From Schoenoplectus triqueter (Eukaryota; Streptophyta; Magnoliopsida; Poales; Cyperaceae), in assembly GCA_964058805.1 (NCBI GenBank), contig CAXKVV010001887.1, positions 1 to 27,807 of the forward strand: 27,807 nucleotides of DNA, in the 5' to 3' direction. The translations under genes were made by a program, and so were the position numbers. Shown piece by piece: positions 1 to 13,664 of the stretch. Positions within the stretch are counted from its first letter, which is position 1. The number at the start of each line of letters is the position of its first letter. Below the pieces are notes generated by a model. It saw nothing but the letters and a program-made list of their open reading frames with translations, did no database searches and had not been told where the DNA came from.

Positions 1-690
1 ATTTAGTTGAAAGAAAAAAAAAAATCTGTCCATGTGACCATGTCCCAATAAATTTGAATATGTATGGATCAGTTTGGTTTGACTGAGTATCGTGCTTGGA
101 ACAATAGAGGTTTCATATACTTAGCTAATACTAACGGTGGCATTAAATGATGACACACAGTACATATATGTACGGCGCCATACTGACTCTAATGCTTGAC
201 AAGTAAGAAATTCCACTTTCATCTTGAAGAAAAGGCCAGTCAACCTTGTTTTTTTTTCTTTAAAAAAAAAGTTAAATCCACCTGGTTCCATCCCTCACAC
301 CCCCCAACCCAAAAAAAGGGAAAAAAGAAGAAGAAGGAATTACAACGCTTACCAGTATGACATACAAGGAACATATGACAAATGTTATTCCAGCTAACAA
401 TTGTATAAAGACGGTCTCAACAACAACAAACTGAGAGCAAATTCCTTTTTAAATGCTCAGATTATTGATCAACCAACAAAAATTCTCTAGTGTATACAAA
501 AAATCACCATAGTTGATTGTAATAAACTAGAAAACAACACTATATTAGTTACATAGCAGCAGATTTTGAGCAAACAACAAAAAAATTATACTTCTACAAT
601 TACAATAACAATATCAAAGCCTGTGGGCGAAATCATGGATTATTCTCGGATTAGATATGGGCTGGAATTGGGTTGGAACTGGGGCTAATA
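1..690. other. Upstream intergenic sequence, no gene seen
   Basis: AT-rich sequence with several poly-A/poly-T runs and no coding signal that I can support on either strand. It lies upstream of the ribosomal protein gene and merges into that gene's promoter near its right end. It could hold the 3' end of a gene outside the window, but nothing in it shows this. Confidence 0.5.
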
Positions 691-823
691 TGGGCCAGGT
701 CTTCATACAGCTTTCATTTTCCATCAAGAGGTATAATCCGGCCCATTAACAGGCCATGCCAGAAAGCACATATATATGGGAACACCCCTTAAACCAACCT
801 CTCTTTTTTCCTCATTTAGGGTT
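691..823 (+). promoter_or_regulatory. Ribosomal-protein-type promoter: two site II motifs, TATA-like box, telobox
   Basis: TGGGCC is at 691-696 and its reverse complement GGCCCA at 740-745 (site II elements bound by TCP-type factors). A TATA-like stretch TATATATGG is at 771-779. TAGGGTT, the reverse complement of the telobox AACCCTA, is at 817-823. Site II plus telobox is the established signature of plant translation-machinery genes expressed in dividing cells. Transcription probably starts near 800 in the pyrimidine-rich stretch, giving a 5'UTR of roughly 60 nt. The motifs are read directly; their activity is inferred. Confidence 0.75.
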
Positions 824-863
824 CGTCGGCTCCTTCCAAACCCTCCAGCGCCGCCGCCACGCG

Positions 864-3227
<2,364 letters not shown>

Positions 3228-4190
3228 ACATCCTTTGTTGAGAGGTTTATTGAGTTACAATTGTTGCTAGGCTTTGATAGTGTTATTTTGAAAACAGTTA
3301 TGATGTGGTATGTACTTTTGTATGGCCTCTGTTATATTGAATTTTGTCTTGTCATCAGTTTTTTGAGATTCTGAGATTTCAATACAACAATTGTTTGTAG
3401 TTTTTTTTTAATTTATTTTGAAATCTTTTGCAAGTGGAGTTTTGAGCAAAGCAAATTGGCGCGACATTTATCGATCTGTGTTTTGAGCCAAGTAATTTAT
3501 TCAGTAATGTGTTATATGACAATATCAAACTGAGAAAGAAAATATTGCAAGACAGCTTTTTCTGACCACCAAATATTGACCTGTTGCGTCTATGGATCAA
3601 TTGAAAGGATACAGCGAGCCAGCACCGGTGCTTAAACTCAAGTCTCACAGCCACAACATTTCAGTTACAGTCAATTGATATTTCTCAAGCTCTAGTAATA
3701 ACTTCTGCTGACAATTTGAAACTGGAGCCTCAATCGATCTTTTCATGGTTGGTCTAAAAAGAAACTGCTGCTATAATTTCTAGTGTACCTTATGAAAATA
3801 ATAGCATTTTATATATTAAAAATAACAATAAAATGAAACTCAAAATAATAAATAATTAAGTTGATTAAGAAAGTTATCCTTCATTTAATTTTATATTTTA
3901 ACATTTTTACATAATTATTTTATTATGTACGATATTAAATATTTTTTTTCAATAAAAATAATCAGATAATCCAAAAGGAGAGGGGCAAACAATTTTTTTT
4001 AGAAAAAGATAAATTACTGAAAGTATTATCTGAAAACATTATTTTTAAAAACTTAAGAAACAACTACCTCTCCTATTAATCCACTCCTGAACATAAAATA
4101 TGAGAGATTTACACACTAATGTGTCAGCTATGTAGTTTAAACTTTACACCACTAGCTAACAGCTTAGACAGATAAGAGCAACGAATGCCT
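3228..4190. other. RPL7A 3'UTR followed by AT-rich intergenic DNA
   Basis: The first 150-170 bases after the stop codon are T-rich, with an AATACA at about 3380 that could serve as a plant poly(A) signal. From about 3780 the sequence is very A/T-rich. I see no gene, RNA gene or convincing repeat structure in it. Confidence 0.5.
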
Positions 4191-4198
4191 CATGTAAT

Positions 4199-4388
4199 CA
4201 GAGATGGCGTTAGGGGTGGGCGAGCAAGGTTTGACCCCTCTAATTTCTGAAAAGGTTAGCTAAATTAACTATTTATTGAATGATTTTAATGATAAAATAT
4301 AATTTTTTTTTATACTCCGACTACATCAATTCTCAGTAACTCTATTAATCATCTTGGCCCCCATTCAAAAAACCCGGTTTTATCCCTG
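4199..4388. mobile_element. hAT-like MITE, 190 bp, with near-perfect 8-bp target duplication
   Basis: The left end reads CAGAGATGGCGTTAGG and the right end, reverse complemented, reads CAGGGATAAAACCGGG. Both begin with the CAG(A/G)G termini of the plant hAT MITE type whose consensus starts CAGAGGCGGAG. The flanks are CATGTAAT at 4191-4198 and CATGAAAT at 4389-4396. That is 8 bp with one mismatch, the length hAT transposases create. The interior is AT-rich and noncoding, so this is a non-autonomous element. The flank match is strong evidence for the boundaries. Confidence 0.7.
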
Positions 4389-7160
4389 CATGAAATATTA
4401 AAATTAAAGAAAAATAATAGACATGGATGATACCAAGAATGAATGATACATTGTTTGTTTGTTTTTTTGAGTTCTGTTCATTTCTTCTTAACGGGTCGGA
4501 TTAGGCCGATATTGTGGAACCAGAAAGTAGAAAGCAGATCTTCGTCATTTTAGGGAACATTTTCTCCTTTCTGGTTATGGTAAATTTAATCGGATCTCTA
4601 TTTTTACTTGGTCATGTTGTCATGTACCTGACACGGTTTGATTAATTACATATTTACATTACAAAAATGGTCTGTGATTGTGTAACAAGAGTTCCTCCCC
4701 TCCCTGCATTGTTGTCTCACAACATGACAAAAATGAACTTTTCAGAGCATGATTATAATATTTGTATCAGAGCACCGCACATTCTTTTTCTTTTTTTTTT
4801 CCTTTCTACAAAAAAATGCGACATTATCTGATTATACGATATATGTTTTCATTAATGGAAGATCATTAAATCCTAAAAAAACCTGTTTTGCGTTGTCAAC
4901 ACAGATAATGACACAACTAACTGTCACGAAATCATGATTTGAAATCCTTTTTGCCAATAATATGCACACATAACACACTACTCAAATTTAAAAATATCCC
5001 TCCATGTGGAAACGGAATCAAGGATCTTTCCAACTACAATAAACAAAAACAAAAGGAGAACATCCTATGGCTATGAATATCCCACATGTATCTCTTATTA
5101 GTTAATACAAAATCCAGACGGCATTAACACTTTTTCAGATAACACTATTATCTAAGTGCCACGATGGCTCATAATTTGTTTAGTCTTTTTTTTAAGAAAT
5201 TACAAGTGGACAGTAATATACTAATCTGTGCACTTTACCCACACAAATCAAGAAAAGATAGTTGGCCACTTGAATGAATGCGTTTCTAGGGAAAAGTTCT
5301 GAGATGCACAATCAAAATATTACAAGTCAATGATTGTATTGGTCGTTTACTCGTTTTAATGTACAAACCCCAAATATATAAAAGTACTTTTTTTTTTAAA
5401 TTTTAAGCAGACCCAATTATCTGTGAAAAGTGAAAATAATTCTTATAATGGGTGATATTAAACATATTTATATATTTATATTGATATTTCATAGTTATTT
5501 ATTTAATATAATGTTGATAACAATAATATAATAGATTTTGTTGTGTGTACACCCGTCTCTGTTTTCTCCCCTATTTTTTTTATGCTTCCTGATAGGATTC
5601 CATCACGGACCATGATTTGATATATCCAACCTGACAAAAAGCCACTTGATTAATTTAACTGATCAAATAATTAACTTTTAGTTAAGCCAGAGGGGCACCA
5701 GATTTGCTGCTAAGTTTATGATGCCACGAGTGCACATGATTTATGTAATTTATGTCACAAGAACACATGCGGATAAATATATAATCAGAGTTGCTTTATC
5801 TCAGATTAATACCATGAGTACAAACGAAAGGAAAAAATACAACTTGTCACGTCAAGTTAAGGAGTTGTTCTCTCAAGTGTAGACCAAGTGTGCTATCTTT
5901 TATATTGTCAAGTGTTTGCATGGAAAGCAAGGCCATTTTTAAATTGTTTCAATTTTTAGTGTATGCCAAAAAATAGTTGGATGCGCCCGGAGCATATTTC
6001 ATATTTGTATCAAATGGATAATACTTACAAAATCAATCAACATTAGTATATTTAAATGCATAGAAATAATATATGCGTAAAAAGTGTTTAACTATATGCA
6101 TGGCAAATATATTATTCGTTATCTGGAATCACAGGTTTTGAATCAAACAATTTGGAGCATTTGCATATACTTACAAAATCAAACAATATTTTTTTTTGAA
6201 CTCATGAGAAATAAATTTTTAATATGAATTTATACCTACTTCAAATTTTAAATCATTTTAGTATCATAAAAATGTAAATAATTTTATTTAAATAATATTA
6301 ATTGACACCACTGATATAAAATGCTGACTCCGCCATTGATTGTTCTATCATATTCTACATTTTTGTTTGTTTTTTTAATGAAAATGGAGTCAAGACTCCT
6401 GATTTAATTAAGATATCGACAATGTTCTGCCATTTTTTTTTTGTGATTTCATTTTGAACTTGTTATGTTATTAGTCTCATTCATCCATGTAAAAATAGGT
6501 TTAAAAACTTACATTTTAGGGGAAAAAGGTTTGAAATTTATTTGTATAATCTTTTGATGTGCTGCATGATTTTAATTATTCATTTCTTTAACAGCAAAAA
6601 TAGCTTACCAATAATATGAATAATAAATGAAGATCATTTCTAAGTAATAAATGCAAATGCAAATTAACATGCAGAATGAGGCAGGGAATATGTGTTGTTC
6701 TATGCTCCATGTGCAACCAATTCTTTGCACCCCGAAATGAATGAAAAGTTACTGAGAATCCTATTGGTTATCTTCTAGCATTTAATGCAAAAAAGTGTAT
6801 GATGTGTTGTACTTCTATTGGATTTGGGTCTACGAGACTATGACTTTCTACCTTATTCAACGATCTCTAGAAGCACTGGCACAATTACCAAAAAAATGAA
6901 AACAAGAAAAAACAGCGCTGGCATGTGGCAAACTGGCAATACTTCTGCTGTGCTCTGATTAAGTATGGTAACTAATACATTATAATATAATACAGTATTA
7001 AACTGTGTTGTTTGGAAATAGACCAACTATATTAAGCCCCGTTAGTTAACCACTAGTCGTTGACATTTATTCAATACAAGTCTTAGACTTACACATCTCT
7101 TGCTATTTGTATTTGGTAACACCATTCTCCTCTTTTAACTGAGTTTCATTCCTCTCCATA
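4389..7160. other. AT-rich intergenic DNA with a possible transposon terminus at about 6322-6338
   Basis: No gene is recognisable in this 2.8 kb. At 6322-6338, read on the minus strand, is CAATGGCGGAGTCAGC. It resembles the CAGTGGCGGAG(C/T)CAG terminus of common plant hAT-like repeats, but I could not find the partner end or a target duplication. The phrase ATACTTACAAAATCAA occurs twice, at about 6023 and 6168, suggesting a small local duplication. The rest is low-complexity AT sequence. Confidence 0.4.
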
Positions 7161-7165
7161 GTCCA

Positions 7166-7778
7166 TATATACAAATACAACAAACTAGAGTATATATACA
7201 CAGATCAGAGGTTCCCAATTTGGGAGCGTTGCTCTGAATTGCGTTGTTTTCAAGATATATAAGCTATATTTTGGAAGATTTCTCCGATCCTGATCAACTG
7301 ATCATCTGTATCAGGTTAGTTTTATTTCTTGTTTCGCATTATATGTGTGCTCTCTACTTTCTGCTCTTGCAAGGAGCTCTTGCTTGATAGTTGATATCGT
7401 CGCAAATTGGAATAGGCGCCTCTTTTACACCCTTCAACAACCATGCTATATATATATATATATATATATATTTCAAATAGGTCTCCTTTTTAAGGCGCGC
7501 TATATATTTTATTTTTGTTAGATATTGCAAGAGAAATAGCCCATAATTAACTTTCTTTAGACTTATCCACTAATAAAAGCATGCCATTCTTCCAGTATTG
7601 TATGGTTGTGGTGAGATGTAAGTTGTCCATATCATATATAACTATATAATAAATTTACAATTAACATAACAAAATCACAATATAACATATATCTCAAATT
7701 TTACTCTCTGTTATTTATTCTTTGTTTTATTCCGTAGGAGCAGTATTGAAATGTTCATTACTAAATCATACCATGGAA
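7166..7778 (+). other. Candidate orphan transcription unit: TATA box, ATG-free leader exon, splice sites
   Basis: TATATA at 7166-7171 is followed, about 30 bp on, by a region of ordinary base composition without any ATG. It ends at a good donor, CAG|GTTAGT (exon to 7314). After a T-rich intron, TTATTCCGTAG|GAG gives an acceptor at about 7737. A short second exon with an ATG at 7752 precedes another donor-like GGAA|GTAAGC at 7778/7779. The ORF from that ATG would give only 32 codons, ending at 7850, and resembles nothing I know. It could be an mRNA-like noncoding RNA, a MIRNA primary transcript or a chance arrangement. I found no known mature miRNA in the flanking sequence. Confidence 0.25.
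7447..7471. repeat. (TA)n microsatellite
   Basis: About twelve uninterrupted TA units. If the orphan unit around it is real, this lies in its first intron. It has no foldback transposon next to it, unlike the TA tracts at 9.54, 20.1 and 27.6 kb. Confidence 0.9.
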
Positions 7779-7850
7779 GTAAGCATTATGATATGATTAA
7801 TATCGCCAGATATGATGTTAATTCTGCACCATTGGCTTTTCATAATTAAT

Positions 7851-9534
7851 GATGTAAATCATCTTCAAACAATGAAAATTGAAATATCGCAACAATTTCG
7901 TTTTGTCTAACTACTTGTAGTGGTTAATATAATATGAATATATTGTTTTTTTCTGTGTTAGCAGCCGATTAATATATTAATCCGCTAAGCATGGCGTATG
8001 AGACAAAAAGGGGACCATGGTTGCTCTATTATTAAACTCAGAAGATGTAAAACCATGTCTCCTCCACCCTGAACAAATTCCAAAAGCAACCCCCCCACTC
8101 TCTATAAGTTCCCCTATTACTAACTAAAGTAGCCACTTTTGAGATCAGAAAGGCTATGTAAAGACAAAATTAAGAGTTAGAATGCATTTGCAATTCCACT
8201 TCCACCATTTCCATTTGGTGCCTTTTGACATCTCCCAAATTGTTGTCCAGAATTTGGCCCTATAATTCCAAACATCATTATCAATTTATCAAAAGTATGA
8301 AGTTCCTTTTGTTTTTTTGAAGTAATACGCCATTGTCTCCTATAATTGTATTAATAAAAGGTCATAAAAGGTTGAACACTCCTTTTTGTTTTTTTGGTAA
8401 GTGGTAGTTTTCTTGGTTTGGTCAGGTAGTACTGTCTGTATATATTTGAAATTTCTATCAACTGATAAATTATTCAGACACTTGAAGAAGAAATATTATA
8501 GTTACATTGATCGTGTTCGATCTCATATTGAAAATATAAATTTAATTACTTTTAGTCAACTTCTAAAATATAATAAATACTTAACGTTCATGGTTTTACT
8601 GTGTTCAATATTAGGGAAAAAAATAGATTTCACTGTGAACAAGTATTCAACTATTTATTTCGTTCAGATAAATGTCTATTTCTAAAGTCGGATAATATGA
8701 AATTTCAAGGTGGCTGTCGAATAATCATTTAACATCAAAATAATGAATGTTTTGGGTTCACATAATTGTACATTTTAACATAGTCAAATATATATTTAAA
8801 AGTACGTATATGAGAAAATTTGTGAGAGATAAGGAATCATCTTTTTAAAAAGATTGAATTCCTCTTGAAAGCGTGATAGTGGATAAGGTTCGAGAATAAA
8901 ATACCACTTAGCACTAAATTATCGACCCTAGCTTTCAGAAGGGGGTTAACATCAATTCAGATATGTATCTTCCTTTCTCTCTATAATATATAATCTTTCA
9001 AAAGTAATTTCAGTATATATATAAACCGGTTTGTTTCCATAGTGGTTCTAAGGATTGGTCTCTGTCAAACTAAACCCGAATCAGTAACAGTTCTGTTAGA
9101 ACAATTCTACTTATAATATGCCTAACTCCAATGTGGTAAACACAGCTGAATACATTATTGGTAGAGGGAGGAAGGGAGCTATATATGTTGCTTCAATATA
9201 ATAATAATTTAATAATTTCGAAATCAGAACCAATTCTATACACCACATAAACAACAAAAGCAAACATGAATATAGAAGAATTAATTGACGGGATTTAATT
9301 AAGGGGATGAGCGAAATCCTGTGAAGAAAACTATATATTAGCTAGATATTTTATGAGAATTAGATTTTGATGCTGGATTTTGCCTAGAATTCGATTTGTT
9401 GTTAGGTTTAAGATTTCTAATGCATCGTCGTCTTGTAATTTTAATTCCTCATCACGACACGAATTTTCATTTTTTATTTTTGAAATTTATCATTTTTTTC
9501 TGTCAGAACCTAAATATAGTTTTCAATGGCATAT

Positions 9535-9537
<3 letters not shown>
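7851..9537. other. Intergenic DNA, no gene seen
   Basis: Mixed-composition DNA with no supportable gene. ORFs of 60-95 codons here, including one at 8401-8685, are rich in Ile, Lys, Phe and Tyr and look like translated AT-rich noncoding DNA. A short near-palindrome around 8018-8063 (GGGGACCATGGTT and AACCATGTCTCC) is too small to assign. Confidence 0.5.
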
Positions 9538-9579
<42 letters not shown>

Positions 9580-9993
9580 ATGCTATGGTGCTTCGCAAAG
9601 CAAAAAATTTTTTGTGCTTCGCATCCGTATCTCGAATTTAAAAGTTCAAACGGCCGATCCAAACCGTTGAGCATCATCTTCATATTGAAATATCCTTGGA
9701 GATCAAATTTTATATTTTTTTGAATTTTTTTATATTTTTTAGATGGGTACAAAGTCGCTTGTTTTGGATGGTGCAGAAATATTTAGATCAACAAACTTTG
9801 TACCCATCTAAAAAATATCAAAAAAATTAAAAAAAATATAAAATTTGATTTCCAAGGATATTTCAATATGAAGATGATGTTTAACGGTTTGGATCGGCCG
9901 TTTGAACTTTTAAATTCGAGATACGGACGCGAAGCACAAAATTTTTTTTGCTTCGCGAAGCACCATAGCATTACTATATATATATATATATAT
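9538..9993. mobile_element. Family A foldback element, copy A1, inside a (TA)n microsatellite
   Basis: The element spans 9577-9974 (398 bp). Its two arms, about 165 bp each, are inverted copies of each other. The left end reads GTAATGCTATGGTGCTTCGC, and the right end is its exact reverse complement over these 20 bp. A non-palindromic centre of about 70 bp lies between them, bounded by AGATGGGTAC and GTACCCATCT. (TA)n flanks both sides (9538-9576 and 9975-9993). There is no coding capacity. The structure resembles microsatellite-targeting foldback MITEs such as rice micron, though homology to micron is not claimed. This is the best-preserved copy and serves as the reference for A2, A3 and A4. 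Confidence 0.85.
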
Positions 9994-12150
9994 TTTTTTT
10001 TTTCTATTTGTAATTTGTTAAATTCTCGCCGGCTCTTTATTCCTTTCAAAAGGTAAGAAAGCAAGTAGCAAAAAGCATCAAATTTCCACCTCACATTAAA
10101 AATGCACGATTATTTTACTGGTAGTCTGACACCTTTTATCTCTATTATATATTTAAACAACAACCATTTTCTAGTTACCAGAGAAATATTTTATTCTATC
10201 CTCCTGTTTCATGACAGAAATTCAAATTAATTAAGTCAATATCCACAAACCCATCAGTAAAAAAGAAAAAGAAAAGTATGCATATATTCATGTTTGGTAA
10301 AATTATTTTTTTTCCTCGGAGAATTAGCAACTCAAGCAATATATTCCTCCACGCGGGAAACTATATATATTCAATATTCAGTTGTACAATTAATTTTTAA
10401 TAAATACTTTAAGTTTAGATATTTTATCTCATCTTTAATAAAAGAAGAGTTGATTTTCACTAAAGAAGGATAATAATATATACAGGGTTCTCATTGGACA
10501 ATTCCTTACTATTTCGATACTTAGTTGGGTTGTTTCATTGAATTATTGAATACGACTTAAATATTATTCCTGAGCACTTGAGCTCTGATGGAGTGCTTTA
10601 CAGAAATGCCAAAATGACAAGACATATTACCTAAAAAGAAAGTTGCGTAGAACAGAGAACCCATATTTGATACAGCCTGATATGAATTTTATTATTTTAA
10701 ATTTTTTGAATTATAAGTACGACCAATGAATCATTTTGCTCGGAAATCTATGTAAAGGAGACCTCAAAAGTTATTTTAATGTACATATATTTTTATATAA
10801 CCTGTAATTTTATTTAATATTTGTGTTTATATTTACAAAATAAAGTTTAGATATACAAAGATGTTTTATATAGAAGAAGGGGAATTTTTTATTACATATT
10901 TTGATTTATCAAAATAAAATATAATATTTGTACGCAAAAATAAGATAAATAGATAACAGTTGTATTTTATTTTAGATTTTTGAGAATCTACGTTTTGTCA
11001 TAATTTTATTGTATCATATATAAATACGGTACTAAAATGTATAGAATGCTGAGGAAGATCAGTATTTGCAACAATAATTATAAATAACCTAATAATTTGA
11101 CTTTCTTTTTTCGATAAAAATGAGAGTCACCCCCAAATTTTATATATGAAATTTGTCCTTTCTTTGTGTAAATTTTCATTAAATATACAAAGAAAGAAAA
11201 TAATGTTAAATTAATTGTACTATAAGAACAACTCCCACTATTCCCTCCATCCTATCACAACTTTTATGCAAAACTTTTGCAAGCGTGCAAAGATTTATAA
11301 AAAAAAAAGTACTTTGCAAACTATTATCCAGAAAAAAAACAGTCTTCCTATATACTTTCGTATTGATATTCCTAACATTTTTTTATTTTCAATTTTATGA
11401 ACAGAAATTATTTTTCTGGGAAGCATAAGACAAAAGTTAGCGGATAATATAACATATTTAGTGAACAGAAAATATTTATTGAAACATATAGTTTGTTTAA
11501 ACATATGTCCAAACAAAATCCAACGAAAATCTTTGACATTGAGCTTCACCAGGGTGCCTCCCTGTATTTGGTGAGGTTGGATATATAAACTGCGTCAAGC
11601 TCTAATAAATCCAGATTTAAGAGAGATTGGTTACTGAGATGAATATAAAAAGACGAGACGAAATGGAGAGATTGACAATGAGAAGAAAATTAGTATTAAC
11701 TTTTTTTTTCTTTTCTGTAAATCGGCTTTTGGGTATCTTTTTTATTTTATTTTTTTAAAATGAGCTTGGTAAAAGCTGAAATCAATGAAATCATCTTATA
11801 CACTATTAATATTAAATTAAGAATAATCCATCAGGCAACAGATAAGTTTTTGAAAAGAATTTGTGTATTTCCAAATGTCAAGGAATTTACAGTGAACGAG
11901 ACCAAGTATACAACAAACAACAACATACTGAAAAGACCGGACTCTATTTCTTAATTAATCTATTTTATTCCTGACTACGCTCCATTTCTTAACTACACCT
12001 GTTGTACATAAACCAAACATAGTCATTATTTTTGGATGGTCATCGTATTCCTCAAGTCAAGATCCGAAGACTTTTCAATGGTCTTTGAGACATACATACA
12101 CCCGAGTCCATGTATATTTTCACTGTAGCCTTCAATTGAACAGGGCCAGC
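9994..12150. other. Intergenic AT-rich DNA, no gene seen
   Basis: About 2.1 kb of mostly A/T-rich sequence with T and A homopolymers. ORFs up to about 85 codons around 11215-11549 have low-complexity Lys/Ile/Phe composition and no recognisable domain. I see no RNA gene or bounded repeat. Confidence 0.5.
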
Positions 12151-12155
12151 CTATG

Positions 12156-12469
12156 CACGTGGGTCCCTTGGGGATTTTCACTTGTAGTTGTAGCTATAAA
12201 GGCTCGGCCCGTCGGAGACTCAGAGACCAGCACACATTCTCATTTCTCGCCTCTTTCTAGAAAAACCAACGACAGTACAGTACCGTCCATTTTGCATCAG
12301 CTTTGCATGAAAGAAACCGATACCTATTCATACCCAATCGACAGTGTTGTCAAATCCGATCATCAATTGTCAATTAATTGAATCCGGATGCAAGACACGA
12401 ATCAATCGCTGAAGAAACACAAACACTGTTTGATCTCTGACTCTGATTCCCTGTTCCTGTTCTACTATT
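12156..12469 (+). promoter_or_regulatory. G-box/ABRE, TATA box and a spliced leader exon of an unassigned transcription unit
   Basis: CACGTG, within GCACGTGGG, is at 12156-12161 (G-box and ABRE core, bound by bZIP/bHLH factors). CTATAAA is at 12194-12200. A leader of ordinary composition follows and ends at the strong donor ATT|GTAAGTAATC (exon end 12469). The intron start is T-rich and contains a telobox, AAACCCTA, near 12569. The exon carries two short ORFs: 12307-12381 (24 codons) and one from 12388, which runs past the donor. Neither resembles a known protein. The promoter architecture is convincing, but the product is unknown. It may be a long 5'UTR whose gene body has been lost or displaced by transposons just downstream. 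Confidence 0.45.
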
Positions 12470-12772
12470 GTAAGTAATCCGTTTTCTCTTTTTTCCCTTT
12501 CCCTCTGTTGTATTTGTGCAATTTCGCAAATTAGAGATCGGGGTTGATATGATGGGTTTAGATTATGAAACCCTAGCTAAATTCCAAATCTCAGATTTGG
12601 TGTATCATAGATGAATCATCCGAGCGTATGAAAAAAAACGAGAGAGATTTTGATTTTGGTACTTGGGGATCGCCTTTACCTTATTACTGTTAGCGGAGAG
12701 ATCTTTCGGCGCGTGTACACGATGAAAGCTCAGTAGAAGCTTCAGAAAGGAAAAGAAAAGGGGGTGCCATTA

Positions 12773-12877
12773 ATGGTGAATGGATCGACGAGAGATGCTA
12801 AGCTAGTGCAGGGGCTATTTCCTATGTATTTCGTACAAATGAAAACCTACAGGTTAGTACGCATAAAAAGGGTCTGA
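12773..12877 (+). CDS. Possible 34-codon ORF downstream of the G-box/TATA unit
   Basis: An ATG at 12773 opens 34 codons beginning MVNGSTRDAKLVQGL, with less biased composition than the surrounding AT-rich DNA. It lies about 300 bp after the leader-exon donor, so it could be reached by splicing, with candidate acceptors such as CAGTAG or TTCAG near 12735-12745. A donor-like CAG|GTTAGT at about 12852 also interrupts it. I do not recognise the peptide. It could equally be chance, or a fragment of a decayed gene, because a foldback element starts 58 bp after its stop. Confidence 0.15.
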   Translation: MVNGSTRDAKLVQGLFPMYFVQMKTYRLVRIKRV

Positions 12878-12934
12878 CGCGTAGACGTGTCCGGTGCTAA
12901 TAAATGAATTGAACCCTATATCTACGTAGTTTCC

Positions 12935-13349
12935 ACACTGATTTTTTAATCTAATAGTTTAACAAATGTTATTATTAATAATAAAAAAATTAAATTTTAA
13001 TACTAAAAATGACAGCCGCCACTACGAGCGACATATAAGAAAAATGTCACTTCCATCGACGCATTTAGGAAAGATATTACTCAGAGTGACGTTTTTTTTT
13101 TACTTTGACTGAGAAGGAACAAAAAAACAAATGAGTCTACAGGTATTGTAGTAACTAGTGGGAGTGCGACACTTCCACACACATATTTTTTTCTTCTTAA
13201 AAATAAAATAAAAAGAAAATTATCACTGAGAGTGGCGCGTTTTAGACGCCACTTGCATGACACACTATAATTTTTAGTATTAAAATTTAATTTTTATGTT
13301 ATTATTTAATAATAAAATTTATCATATTATTATATTAAAAAATCGGTGT
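12935..13349. mobile_element. Foldback element with CGCCACT modules, copy C1
   Basis: The outer arms match as inverted repeats. The left starts ACACTGATTTTTTAAT and the right, reverse complemented, starts ACACCGATTTTTTAAT. Similarity continues through an AT-rich subterminal block ending TTTTAATACTAAAAAT on both sides. Inside the arms are short GC-rich modules: CGCCACT at 13017-13023, and AGTGGCG at 13231-13237 facing CGCCACT at 13247-13253, a perfect 7-bp hairpin. No coding region is present and no clear target duplication was found. It shares the modules with the elements at 19.6 and 26.1 kb. Confidence 0.65.
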
Positions 13350-13664
13350 AATTTGCAATCGGAGGGGCGGCCCTTTTTGAACTTGCCACACTGTTGCATT
13401 TCAATTTTCCAAAGACTGAGAATGGAATTATTGAAACTTTTTATTTATTGGGAATAAAATAATATTTGTTGGAGCTATCTAAACAAGCTTGGTTTGGTAT
13501 GTACGACATTTCAATTACACCCATGGATGCATCAAAAAAGGAACATCACAATGCATTGGCTTTTCATGATTTCATCAATCATGTCATAATACAATAACTC
13601 TGGTCCTTGGTTTAGGAATTACAATTTATAAGAGAGATTCCAGTGGTTGGGAAACGAATTCTAA

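Noticed and set aside
7335..7362. GTGCTCTCTACTTTCTG resembles a miR156/157 star strand
   Set aside because: No complementary mature sequence lies within hairpin distance on either strand, and several positions differ.
7992..8033. ATG with a reading MAYETKRGPW, slightly like the start of a MYB repeat
   Set aside because: The frame stops after a few more codons, and no further MYB sequence is seen in any frame nearby.
9380..10094. Several ORFs ending in alternating Ile-Tyr runs on both strands
   Set aside because: They are translations of the (TA)n tracts and the foldback arms of element A1.
11230..11260. TATTCCCTCCATCC resembles a Stowaway MITE terminus
   Set aside because: No inverted partner or TA target duplication could be found within the next kilobase.
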